Assembly: GCA_020633195.1 (NCBI GenBank)
Contig: JACKEC010000036.1
Coordinates: 19,644 to 83,643 of the forward strand
Source: Sandaracinaceae bacterium
Lineage (GTDB): Bacteria > Myxococcota_A > Polyangia > Polyangiales > Sandaracinaceae
DNA length: 64,000 bases
Direction of reading: 5' to 3'
Part shown: positions 52,501-62,000 of the stretch, piece after piece
How the letters are laid out: each line of letters opens with the position of its first letter
How positions within the stretch are numbered: position 1 is the first letter of the stretch
Position numbers and translations under genes: made by a program
The notes under the pieces: model-generated
Seen by the model: the letters and a program-made list of their open reading frames with translations, nothing else
Database searches by the model: none
Told to the model about the DNA's origin: nothing

Positions 52501-55500
52501 GCGCCGGCCCCCGTGGCCGCCGCGCCCCTCGCGCCCGCGCCGCAGGGCGACGCGTGGGCCAGCGCCTACTACGCGATCCAGACCCGGGTGATCGACGCTC
52601 ACTCCGCCTACACGCAGTCGATGGCGGGCGCGCACGGCGCGTTCCTCGCGGCGCAGCAGCAGGCGCTGGTGACGATGTCGGCGATGATCACCGGCGCGCC
52701 CACCGCGCCGGTGGCGTACGCGCCGCCCGCGCCGACCTACGCTGCGCCGACCTACGCGGCGCCGGCGCTGCCGGCGCCGGTCGCCGTGGCCGCGCCCGTC
52801 GCCGCGCCTGCGCCGGCCGCCGCGCCCGTGGCCGCGCCCGTGGCCGCGCCCGCGCCCGTGGCGGCGCCCGCGCCCGTCGCTGCGCCCGCGCCTGCTTCCG
52901 CGCCTGCGCCGGGGATCGACCTGCAGGGGCTCATGCTCGAGGTCGTCGCCGAGAAGACCGGCTACCCGGTCGATATGCTCGAGCTGTCGATGGACCTCGA
53001 GGGCGACCTCGGCGTCGACTCGATCAAGCGGGTGGAGATCCTGGCGGCGATGCGCGAGCGCGCGACGAGCCTGCCGGAGATCGATCCGGCGGAGCTGGGC
53101 AAGCTGCGCACGCTCGCCGAGATCGTCGACCGCCTCGGCGATGGCGTGCCGGCCTCGTCGGCGGCTCCCGCGGCGGCGGTGTCGGCCGCGGCCTCGCCCG
53201 CGGTGGACCTGACCGCGCTGATGCTCGAGGTGGTGGCCGAGAAGACGGGCTACCCGACCGAGATGCTGGAGCTGTCGATGGACCTCGAGGGCGACCTCGG
53301 CGTCGACTCGATCAAGCGGGTGGAGATCCTGGCGGCGATGCGCGAGCGCGCGACGAGCCTGCCGGAGATCGATCCGGCGGAGCTGGGCAAGCTGCGCACG
53401 CTCGCCGAGATCGTCGACCGCCTCGGCGCCGACCTCGCCCCCGCCGCGACGGCGGCCCCGGCGCCCGCCGCGGCTTCGCCCGCGGTGGACCTGACGGCGC
53501 TGATGCTCGAGGTGGTGGCCGAGAAGACGGGCTACCCGACCGAGATGCTGGAGCTGTCGATGGACCTCGAGGGCGACCTCGGCGTCGACTCGATCAAGCG
53601 GGTGGAGATCCTGGCGGCGATGCGCGAGCGCGCGACGAGCCTGCCGGAGATCGATCCGGCGGAGCTGGGCAAGCTGCGCACGCTGGCCGAGATCGTCGAC
53701 CGCCTCGGGCAGGGGGGCGCCGCGGCGCCGTCCGCCGCCGCGGTGAGCGCGCCTCGCGCGTCGGCGGAGCGTTGGACCCTCGAGCTCGCGGCCGCGCCGG
53801 CGAGCGGGTTCGCCCTCGACCGGCTGCTCTCGGCGCGCTCGGTCGTCGTCGTCGACGGTGGCTCGGGTCTCGCGGCAGCGGTCGCGTCGCGGCTGGTCGC
53901 GCGCGGGGTCGCGGCGAGCGCGGGCGCGCCGGACGCGAGCACGGACGGCGTCGTGTTCCTCGGCGGCCTCGCCGAGGTCGCGGACGAGCGAGCCGCCCTG
54001 CGCATCCAGCGCGAGGCCTTCGAGGCGGCGAAGGCCGTCGCGGCGACGCTCACGGCCGGGCCCGGCGTGTTCGTCACGGTCCAGGACACGGGCGGGGACT
54101 TCGGGCTCTCCGGCTCCGCCCGCGCGTGGCTCGGCGGCCTGCCCGGCCTCGTGAAGACGGCGGCCCAGGAGTGGCCGCAGGCGGGGCTCCGCGCGATCGA
54201 CCTCGAGCGCGGCGGCCGCGACACGGCGACGCTCGCGGACGCCATCGCGTACGAGCTCCTGCACGGCGGCGCGCCTCGTCGGGACCGCGCGAGCGGCGGC
54301 GGCAACGAGGTCGCGCTGCGCGCGGACGGAACCCGCTCGACCCTGTTGAGCGCTTCGAACGCCGTCACCGGGGGCGCGCTCCGGGTCGGCGCCGACGACG
54401 TGATCCTCGCCTCCGGCGGCGCGCGCGGCGTCACCGCGGCGACGCTCGTGGCCCTCGCGCAGGCGTCGAAGGCGCGCTTCGTGTTGCTCGGCCGCACCGC
54501 GCTCGAGGACGAGCCCGCGGTGACGGCGGGCGCGACCACGGATGCCGAGATCAAGCGCGCGCTCCTCGACGAGGCGCGGGCGGCCGGCCGCAAGGTCTCG
54601 CCCAAGGACCTCGACGGAGCGGCGGCGCGCATCCTCGCCGCGCGCGAGGTGCGTGGCACCGTGGCGGCCATCGAGGCGGCGGGCGGCAAGGCTCGCTACC
54701 TCCCTGTCGACGTCCGCGACGCGGCGGCGCTCGGGGCCGCGCTCGCGCCGATCCGCGCCGAGTGGGGCCCCGTCACGGGCATCGTCCACGGCGCCGGCGT
54801 CATCGCCGACCGCTTCATCGCCGACAAGCCGCTCGAGGACTTCGACCGCGTGTTCGACGTGAAGGTGCGCGGCCTCCGCGTGCTGCTCGACGCCACCGCG
54901 AGCGACCCGCTCCGCGTCCTGATCACGTTCTCGTCGGTCGCCGGTCGCTGCGGCAACCGCGGCCAGTGCGACTACGCGATGGCCAACGAGACGCTCAACA
55001 AGGTCGTCGCGCACGAGGTCGCGCGTCGGGACGGGCTCTTCGGTCGCAGCCTCGGCTGGGGCCCCTGGAAGGGCGGCATGGTGACCCCCGCGCTCGAGCA
55101 GCACTTCGAGCGGCTCGGCGTCCCCATGATCGCGCTCGACGAGGGCGCGCGGATGCTCGTCGACGAGCTCGGCGACGAGGGCGCGGCGCTCGAGCTCGTG
55201 CTCGGCGGGGAGCCCCGGCCCGAGGCGCTCGCGAGCGGCGGCGCGGCGCCGTCGAAGTCGCGGCGGTTCGACGTCGTGATCTCGCGGGACGCGTTCCCGG
55301 CGATCGAGGATCACCGGGTCAAGGGGCAGCCCGTGCTGCCCGTGGCCATCGCCCTCGAGCTCTTCGCGCGCGCCGTCGAGGCCACGCGGCCCGACCTGGT
55401 CCTGACCGCGGTCGAGGATCTGTCGGTGCTCAAGGGCGTCGTGCTCGAGCGCTTCGACGCCGAGGGCGACCGCTTCGCGGTCGAGGTCGCGCTCATCTCC

Positions 55501-56070
55501 AACGGCGACGGGGTCGAGCTGAGCCTCAAGCTCGTCGACGCCACGGGCCGGGTCCGGTACTCGGCGCGCGGCCTCGCGGAGCGGGCGGGCGCGAAGCCCG
55601 GCGCGCTCCCGCAGCCGCCCGCGGGCCTCGGCGCGTTCGAGGGCACCGTCTACGACGGGGTCGCGCTGTTCCACGGCGACGCCTTCAAGGTCATCGTCGG
55701 CGCCCCGCAGATCGGGGACCGCGGCGTGGAAGCCACCTTGCAGGGGGCGGCGGCGCGCGGGTGGAGCCCGAGCGGGTGGGCCACCGACCCGGCGCTCGTC
55801 GACGGCGGCCTCCAGCTCGCGCTGCTGTGGACGTGTCACGAGGACGGGGGCGCCGCGCTCCCGACGGCGGTGAAGAGCTTCCGGGTCTACCGCCACGGCC
55901 TCGTGCGCGGCGACGCGCGGGCCCTCCTCGTCGGTCAGCAGCGCAGCGGCGACAAGAGCACCTCGGACGTCCTCTTCGTGGATGGCGAGGGCGAGCTCGT
56001 CGCCGAGCTGCGCGGCGTGCAGATGCACGTGCTCCCGGGCTCGCGGGACGCCGCCGCGGCGCGCGCCTGA
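49519..56070 (+). CDS. pfa2: PUFA synthase Pfa2 (KS-AT-ACPx3-KR-DH)
   Basis: This is a 2183-residue multidomain synthase. The KS (residues 1-460) has Cys207 in DAACAST, EAHGTGT and GHTKAAAGAAG. The AT (about 570-870) has the active Ser671 in GHSFGE. An Ala/Pro linker leads to three acyl carrier domains, each with LGVDSIKR (phosphopantetheine Ser1168, Ser1264, Ser1358). The KR (about 1620-1880) has GGARGVTAATLVAL and the Tyr of GQCDYAMANE. A polyketide-type dehydratase domain (about 1915-2170; EDHRVKGQPVLP, ALFHGDAFKV) ends it. It extends the acyl chain from malonyl units and does the ketoreduction. ATG 49519 follows pfa1 by 7 bp. Organisation matches myxobacterial (Aetherobacter/Sorangium-type) loci. 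Confidence 0.95.
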   Translation: MKDEKSRIAVVGLATLFPGSVDSTGFWKDILEGTDRITDVPPSHWLVEDYYDPDPSAPDKTYANRGGFVPAVAFDPMKWGVPPSTVEATDTCQLLALIVAQRVLEDAARGQFDYSDRERMSVILGVTSAQELLGAMVSRLQRPIWTKALREMGMGEDEVQDACTRIEAHYTPWQEATFPGVLGNVVAGRIANRLNLGGTNCVTDAACASTFSALSMAVNELRLGESDVVLCGGADTMNDIFMYLCFSKTPALSKSGDCRPFSDQADGTMLGEGFGMLALKRLEDAERDGDRVYAVITGVGSSSDGKGTAVYAPVAAGQARAIRRAYTKAGYGVDTVELIEAHGTGTKAGDAAEFEGLRTVFDESGREDRQWCALGSVKSQIGHTKAAAGAAGLVKAVFALHHRVLPPTIKVDRPNPSLELEASPFYLSTIARPWVRGDEHPRRAGVSSFGFGGSNFHVALEEYVGGGDRAFRRRAAPTELLLLGASSPEALADAARAMAKRATAPGTLAFLARSTQEAWDASADCRLAVVAKDEAELAAKLDKAASLLAKGEPFETPDGLVFGRGAPDGDVGFLFPGQGSQYVSMGADVAMTWASALAPWDEAASLADVFDEPLEDVVFPISVFDDEARAAQADALTATQWAQPAIGVTSLSQLALLDEVGVTPAAVAGHSFGEVIALHAAGSLSRADAIRVARRRGELMAEAASIPGAMTAVSASIEDVRAGLTPWPDDVVIANHNGPTQVVLSGPLAAVEATEAQLKTAGLRFRRLPVATAFHSSVVSASTVPFAEFLGGVELAAPNTPVFGNTEAAPYPVDPAAARALLANQLAKPVRFVESIEAMYAAGVRVFVEVGPGSVLTGLVSRILGDRPHVAVPIDRKGKHGLTSLNLALGRLAVAGVACDLGALWRAFEPAEDPATLAKPKMAMPIGGSNHGKPYPPENGAAGLPAPNPPRDLSRPASVAQNAEPMSTKPFSPASPVAAAPAAAASVAPAPLPAAPAPVAAAPLAPAPQGDAWASAYYAIQTRVIDAHSAYTQSMAGAHGAFLAAQQQALVTMSAMITGAPTAPVAYAPPAPTYAAPTYAAPALPAPVAVAAPVAAPAPAAAPVAAPVAAPAPVAAPAPVAAPAPASAPAPGIDLQGLMLEVVAEKTGYPVDMLELSMDLEGDLGVDSIKRVEILAAMRERATSLPEIDPAELGKLRTLAEIVDRLGDGVPASSAAPAAAVSAAASPAVDLTALMLEVVAEKTGYPTEMLELSMDLEGDLGVDSIKRVEILAAMRERATSLPEIDPAELGKLRTLAEIVDRLGADLAPAATAAPAPAAASPAVDLTALMLEVVAEKTGYPTEMLELSMDLEGDLGVDSIKRVEILAAMRERATSLPEIDPAELGKLRTLAEIVDRLGQGGAAAPSAAAVSAPRASAERWTLELAAAPASGFALDRLLSARSVVVVDGGSGLAAAVASRLVARGVAASAGAPDASTDGVVFLGGLAEVADERAALRIQREAFEAAKAVAATLTAGPGVFVTVQDTGGDFGLSGSARAWLGGLPGLVKTAAQEWPQAGLRAIDLERGGRDTATLADAIAYELLHGGAPRRDRASGGGNEVALRADGTRSTLLSASNAVTGGALRVGADDVILASGGARGVTAATLVALAQASKARFVLLGRTALEDEPAVTAGATTDAEIKRALLDEARAAGRKVSPKDLDGAAARILAAREVRGTVAAIEAAGGKARYLPVDVRDAAALGAALAPIRAEWGPVTGIVHGAGVIADRFIADKPLEDFDRVFDVKVRGLRVLLDATASDPLRVLITFSSVAGRCGNRGQCDYAMANETLNKVVAHEVARRDGLFGRSLGWGPWKGGMVTPALEQHFERLGVPMIALDEGARMLVDELGDEGAALELVLGGEPRPEALASGGAAPSKSRRFDVVISRDAFPAIEDHRVKGQPVLPVAIALELFARAVEATRPDLVLTAVEDLSVLKGVVLERFDAEGDRFAVEVALISNGDGVELSLKLVDATGRVRYSARGLAERAGAKPGALPQPPAGLGAFEGTVYDGVALFHGDAFKVIVGAPQIGDRGVEATLQGAAARGWSPSGWATDPALVDGGLQLALLWTCHEDGGAALPTAVKSFRVYRHGLVRGDARALLVGQQRSGDKSTSDVLFVDGEGELVAELRGVQMHVLPGSRDAAAARA
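52981..53708 (+). repeat. Three near-identical ACP-coding repeats
   Basis: The 158-bp stretches at 52981-53138, 53269-53426 and 53551-53708 are identical except for one base in the third. Copies two and three stay nearly identical for some 75 bp further upstream. They encode the core of the three Pfa2 carrier domains. Confidence 0.95.
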
Positions 56071-56081
56071 TCGGCGACACC

Positions 56082-59000
56082 GTGGCCTTCGCCCCCATCG
56101 CCATCGTCGGTCGGGCGTGCCTGCTCCCGGGCGCGCACGATCCGGCCGCGCTCCTCGCGCTCGCGCGGGACGGCCGCTCCGTCCTCGCGGACGCGCCGGC
56201 GGGCCGCTGGCGGGTGCCGGACGCGCACGTGGTGACGGGCTCGGCCGACGCGGCGCTCGACAAGACGTGGACGCGCCGTGGCGGGTACGTCGACGGCTTC
56301 ACGTTCGACCCGAGCGGCTACGCGCTGCCGGCCGAGGAGCTCGTCGGCCTCGACCGGCTCGTGCACTGGGTGCTCGACACGGGGGCGCGAGCGCTCGCCG
56401 ACGCGGGCGCGCGCTCGCTCGACGGCGCCCGGACGGGGGCCGTGCTGGGCAACCTCAGCCTGCCCTCGAGCGGCTCGTCGCGCTTCGCCGAGCACGTCTG
56501 GCTCGGCCCCCTCGCGGGGCGCCTCGGCGAGCCGCCCGTCGACCCGCGCGACCGCTTCAACAGCGGGCTGCCCGCGCACCTGCTCGCGAGCGCGCTCGGC
56601 CTCGGCGCGGGCGCCTACGCGCTCGACGCGGCCTGCGCCTCCTCGCTCTACGCCGTCGCCTACGCGTGCCACGCGCTGGCGGAGGGGAGGGCGGACCGGA
56701 TGCTCGCGGGCGCCGTCAACCGCGCCGACGACCTGTTCCTCCACGTCGGCTTCTGCGCGCTCGGCGCGATGAGCAAGACCGGCCAGAGCCGCCCCTTCCA
56801 CGCGGGCGCCGACGGGCTCGTGCCCGCCGAGGGCTGCGGCTTCGTCGTGCTCGAGCGGCTCGACGACGCGCTGCGCGCGGGGCGCACCATCCACGGCGTC
56901 ATCCGCGGCGTCGGGCTCGCCAACGACGGGCGCGGGCAGGGCTTCCTCGCGCCGAGCGCGAGCGGGCAGGCGCGCTCGATGCAGCTCGCGCTCGCGCAGG
57001 CCGGCCTCGATCCCGCCGACGTCCCCTACCTCGAGTGCCACGCCACCGGCACGCCGGTCGGCGACGCGACGGAGCTCGCGTCGATGCGCGCGGTGTACGG
57101 CGACGCGCCGCGCTTCATCGGATCGCTCAAGGCGAACCTCGGCCACCTCATCACCGCCGCGGGCGTGGCCGGGCTGATCAAGCTGATCGAGTCGCTCCGC
57201 GAGGGCGTGGTGCTGCCGACGCCGCACCTCGACGCGCCGAGCGCGTCGCTCACCGACTCGCCGTTCGAGGTCCCGAGCACGCCCGTCGCGTGGCGAGGGC
57301 CTCGCCGCGGTGGCCTCAGCGCGTTCGGCTTCGGCGGCAACGACGCCCACCTCATCGTCGAGGCGCACGAGCCTTCGCGCGCGTTCGCCGCGGTCCCCGC
57401 GCCGGCGCCAGCCTCCGTGGTCGCGGTCGCGGTCGGCGCGCGCGTCGGAGACGGCCAGTCGGTCGCCGATCTCGAGCGGGCGCTCGCGTCGGCCGAGCCG
57501 CTCGGGCCCGCCCGCGTGGTGAAGATCCCGATGAAGGCGCTGCGCTTCCCGCCCTCGGATCTCGCGAAGGCGAACCCGCAACAGACCTTGCTGCTCGCGG
57601 CCGCGATCGAGGCCACGACGGGGCTGTCGCTGCCGCGGGAGACGACGGGCGTCTTCGTCGGCTACGGCTGCGACCCCGAGATCGGTCGCTGGGGCGCGCG
57701 CTGGCGCATGCGCGCGCACGCCGACGCGCTCGGCGGGACCGAGGCGTGGGCCGAGGCCGCCGCCGACGTCGTCGCGCCGCCGCTCGAGGCGCCGCACGTG
57801 GTCGGTTCGCTCCCGAACGTCCCCGCCAACCGCCTCAGCTCGCAGCTCGACCTCGGCGGCGCGAGCCACACCGTGTCGGCCGAGGAGCTCAGCGGGATCC
57901 GAGCCCTCGAGCTCGCCGTGTCCGCGCTCCGCCGCGGCGACCTCGACGCCGCGCTCGTCGGCGCGGTCGATCTGTCGATGGAGGCGGTCCACCGCGCCGC
58001 GCTCGGATCGGACGACGTCGGCGACGCCGCGGTCGTCCTGGTGCTTCGCCGTCGCGAGGACGCCGAGCGCGAGGGGCTGCCGATCCTCGCGGAGCTCGAT
58101 CCGTTCGAGGCGGCCCCCGACGCCCTCCCGTTCGGTTCGCCGCTCGCCCCCGCGCACGCCGCGTCGGGGCTCGTGGAGGTGACCGCCGCGGTCCTGCACG
58201 CGGCCCGCACGAGGCGCCCCGGCGGGGGCGCGTGGGACGCGACGGAGCGCCGCCTCGGCGTGACCGTCGAGGCGCTCGGCGACCAGCGCGGCCACGTGAC
58301 GATCACCGCGCGCGGCCCCGCCGCGCCTGCGTTCCGCGAGGCCGACGACGGCCCCGCGCTCGAGCTGCCCGCTCACCCCCCCGCGGTCGAGCTGCCGGCG
58401 CTGCCGGCCTCCCGCGTCCAGATCATGAAGCCTGCCCCTCCGCTTCCGCCCACGTCCTTCGATGGCCCCCCCGCGCCCCCGCAGGGCCGCGCCCACACCC
58501 CGTCGCCGCGCGTCACCGCGACGGCGGCCCGGGCCGCCGCGCCAGCCGCGATGGCGATGACCCCGCCCGCGGCGGCCGTCGCGCCGCCCGCGCCCGTCGC
58601 GATGGCGGTGGCCCCGGTGGTCGCCGCCGCGCCGGCCCCCGTCGCGGCGCCGCCGCCGGGCACCTGGCTGGCCGCGCACGTCGAGCACCAGACCCGCCTC
58701 GCCGACGCGCACCGCGCGTTCCTCGAGCAGCAGTCGACGATCCATCAGCAATTCTTGTGGACCATGCTCACGCCGCCCGGGCGCGCCGCGCCCGTAGGCG
58801 TGCCCGTGCCCGTGCCCGTGCCCGTGCCCGTGCCCGTGCCCGCGCCCGTGCCCGCCTCCGCCTCCGCGAGCGTGGCTTCCGTGGCATCGAGCGACCGGGC
58901 CACGCGGAGGGCCGCGACCGCGAGGAGGCCGAGGCCCGTGGCCACCACAGCCGTTGCCGCGCCCGCCGCCGCCGCACCCGCGCCCGCCGCCCCCGTTGCC

Positions 59001-62000
59001 GCACCCGCCGCACCCGTCCTCGCTCCTCCGCCCGCCGCCCCCGATCTCCCCTCCTGCTTCCGCCCGCGCGGCCCCGTCTTCGATCGCGACGCGCTCCTCG
59101 TCCACGCCGGCGGCACCATCTCCGAGATCTTCGGCCCCGAGTTCCGCGATCAGGACCGTCACGCGATCCAGGTCCGCATGCCCGAGCCGCCGCTCCTGCT
59201 CGCCGATCGCTGCACCGGCATGGAGGGCGTGCCGGGCTCGATGGGCAAGGGGATCTGCTGGACCGAGACCGACGTCCGCGCCGACTCCTGGTACCTCCAC
59301 GACGGCTACATGCCCACCGGCATCATGGTCGAGTCGGGGCAGGCCGACCTGTTCCTCATCAGCTGGCTCGGCGCCGACGCGCTGAACCAGGGCGAGCGCG
59401 CGTACCGCCTCCTCGGCTGCGAGATGACCTGGGTCGGCGACCTGCCGACGATCGGGGAGACGCTCGCCTACGAGATCCACGTCGACGGCCACGCCGCGCA
59501 AGGCGACGTGCGATTGTTCTTCTTCCACTACGACTGCCACGTGCGGCGAGCCGACGGCACCACGCGCCCCGCGCTCAAGGTCCGCGGCGGTCAGGCCGGC
59601 TTCTTCACCAAGGGCGAGCTCGCAGACTCGGCGGGCATCCTCTGGCGCCCCGAGACCCAGGAGATCCTGGCCGACGCGCGAGTCGACGCGCCGAGCGTCC
59701 CGGCCACCACGCGCCGCTTCGAGCGGCCCGCGCTCGAGGCCTTCGCCGCCGGGCGGCCCTGGGAGTGCTTCGGCGAGGGCTTCACGCGGACCCAGACGCA
59801 CACCCGCACGCCGCGGATCCAGGACGGGCGGATGCTCTTCCTCGAGACCGTGGAGACCTTCGACCCCGAGGGCGGGCCGTGGGGTCGCGGCTACCTCAAG
59901 GCCGTCACGCCGATCGCGCCGGACGACTGGTTCTTCGAGGGCCACTTCAAGAACGACCCCTGCATGCCCGGCACCCTGATGCTCGAGGGCTGCGTGCAGG
60001 CGATGGCCTTCTACCTGACCGCGATGGGCTACACCGTCGACCGCGACGGGTGGCGGTTCCGACCGATCCAGGACGAGGCGTACTCGCTGCGCTGCCGCGG
60101 CCAGGTGATCCCGTCGAGCCGCGAGCTCACCTACGAGGTGTTCGTCGAGGAGATCCACGACGGCCCCGTCCCGCGCGTCTACGCCGACCTGCTGTGCAAG
60201 GTGGACGGGCTCGGCGCGTTCCACGCGCGCCGCTTCGGGCTCGAGCTGGTCCCGAGCTGGCCCCTGACGAGCCGGCCCGAGCTCGTGAGCGACGGCGCCG
60301 GCGACGCGCGCGCCGCGGTCGCGTCGTACGAGGGCGCGGCGCCCTTCCGGTTCGACTACCCGTCGCTCCTCGCCTGCGCGTGGGGCCAGCCGTCGACCGC
60401 GTTCGGTCCGATGTACGAGCGCTTCGACGGCGCGCGCCGCACGCCGCGGCTGCCCGGTCCCCCGTACCACTTCCTCAGCCGCGTCACGAAGGTCGACGGC
60501 GCGATGGGCGGGCTCGAGCGCGGCAAGACCTTCGAGTTCGAGTACGACGTCCCGCGCGACGCCTGGTACTTCGCCGAGAACGGCGCCCGGGTGATGCCCT
60601 TCGCGGTGCTCCTCGAGGCGGCGCTGCAGCCCTGCGGGTGGGTCGCGAGCTACGTCGGCAGCACGCTGACGAGTGAGTCGGACTTCCTCTTCCGCAACCT
60701 CGACGGCGAGGGCACCGTGCTCGTCGACGTGCTGCCGGACCACGGCACGCTCCACTCGACGGTCACGATCACGAACATCTCGCGCTCGGCCGGGATGATC
60801 ATCGAGTCCTTTGACGTCCTCTGCCGGATCGGGGACACCGACGTCTACCGCCTGCGCACCGTGTTCGGGTTCTTCCCGCCCGAGGCGTTCGCGGATCAGG
60901 CCGGGCTGCCGACGAGCGCGGCCCAGCGCGCGCTGCTCGAGGCGCCCTCCAACGTGCACGTCGACTTGACGGCGCGCCCGCCCGGGCTCTGCGCGGGCAC
61001 GCTGCGGCTCGCCGAGCCGATGCTCCTGATGATCGACCGCGTCACCTTCCTCGATCTGCACGGCGGCGCCGCGGGGCTCGGGGCGCTTCGCGCCGAGAAG
61101 GACGTCGACCCGGGCGAGTGGTTCTTCAAGGCGCACTTCTACCAGGACCCCGTGCAGCCCGGCTCGCTCGGCATCGAGGCGATGCTCCAGCTCCTGCAGG
61201 TCTTCATGATCGAGGCGGGGCTCGGTGAGGGCTTCACCCACCCGCGCTTCGAGGGCATCGCGACCGCGCTCCCCCACGTGTGGAAGTACCGTGGGCAGGT
61301 CGTCCCGGAGAACGGCGTCATCGGGACCACGATCGAGATCGTCGAGACGGGGACCGACGAGCGCGGCGCGTACGCGCTCGCCGACGCGTCGCTGTGGGTC
61401 GACGGCAAGCGCATCTACGAGGCGAAGAAGCTCGGCATGCGCATCGTCGACGGCCCGGCGCCGCGGCCCGAGCGGGGCGACGACGAGGTGCTCGACCCGG
61501 CGACGGACCCGTGGCTCGGGGACCACCGGCCGACCTACACCGCGCCCGCGCTGCCGATGATGAGCATGGTCGACCGCCTGATGGCCGCGGCGCGCGCCGC
61601 CCGGGGCGCGGTCGATGGCTTGCGCGACCTGCGCGTCGAGCGCTGGGTGGTGGTCGACCGCCCGACGCGCCTGCGCACCGAGGTCGACGGCGACGAGGTC
61701 CGGCTGCTCGTGTGGCGCGACGCGAGCAACCCGGCGCTGTCGCGCTTCGAGGTCGCGGCGCGCGCGACGATCGGCGCGCCGCCGCCGATGGAGCCCCTCG
61801 CGCCGCTCGGGGCCGCGGCGCCGATCGCGCCCTACGGCGAGGACCGCCTCTTTCACGGGCCGGCGTTCCACTACGCGCGCACGCTCGAGGTGGCGGCGAA
61901 CGGCTCGACGATGCGCCTCGACGCCAGCGCGGGCTCCGTGCCGCGCGGGGCGCTCCACCAGGGCCTGCTCGACGCCGCCACGCACGGTATTCCGCACGAC

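Noticed and set aside
52554..56081. An open frame upstream of pfa3 that would extend it by about 1170 residues
   Set aside because: It lies over pfa2 in another frame; its residues are Arg/Gly-rich random-like text, while pfa2's frame has complete domains. The first KS residues begin just after GTG 56082.
49402..61997. Very long antisense open frames opposite pfa2 and pfa3
   Set aside because: In about 70% GC DNA with strong third-position GC bias, antisense frames rarely meet stops. They have no domains and are dominated by Arg, Ala, Gly, His and Asp.
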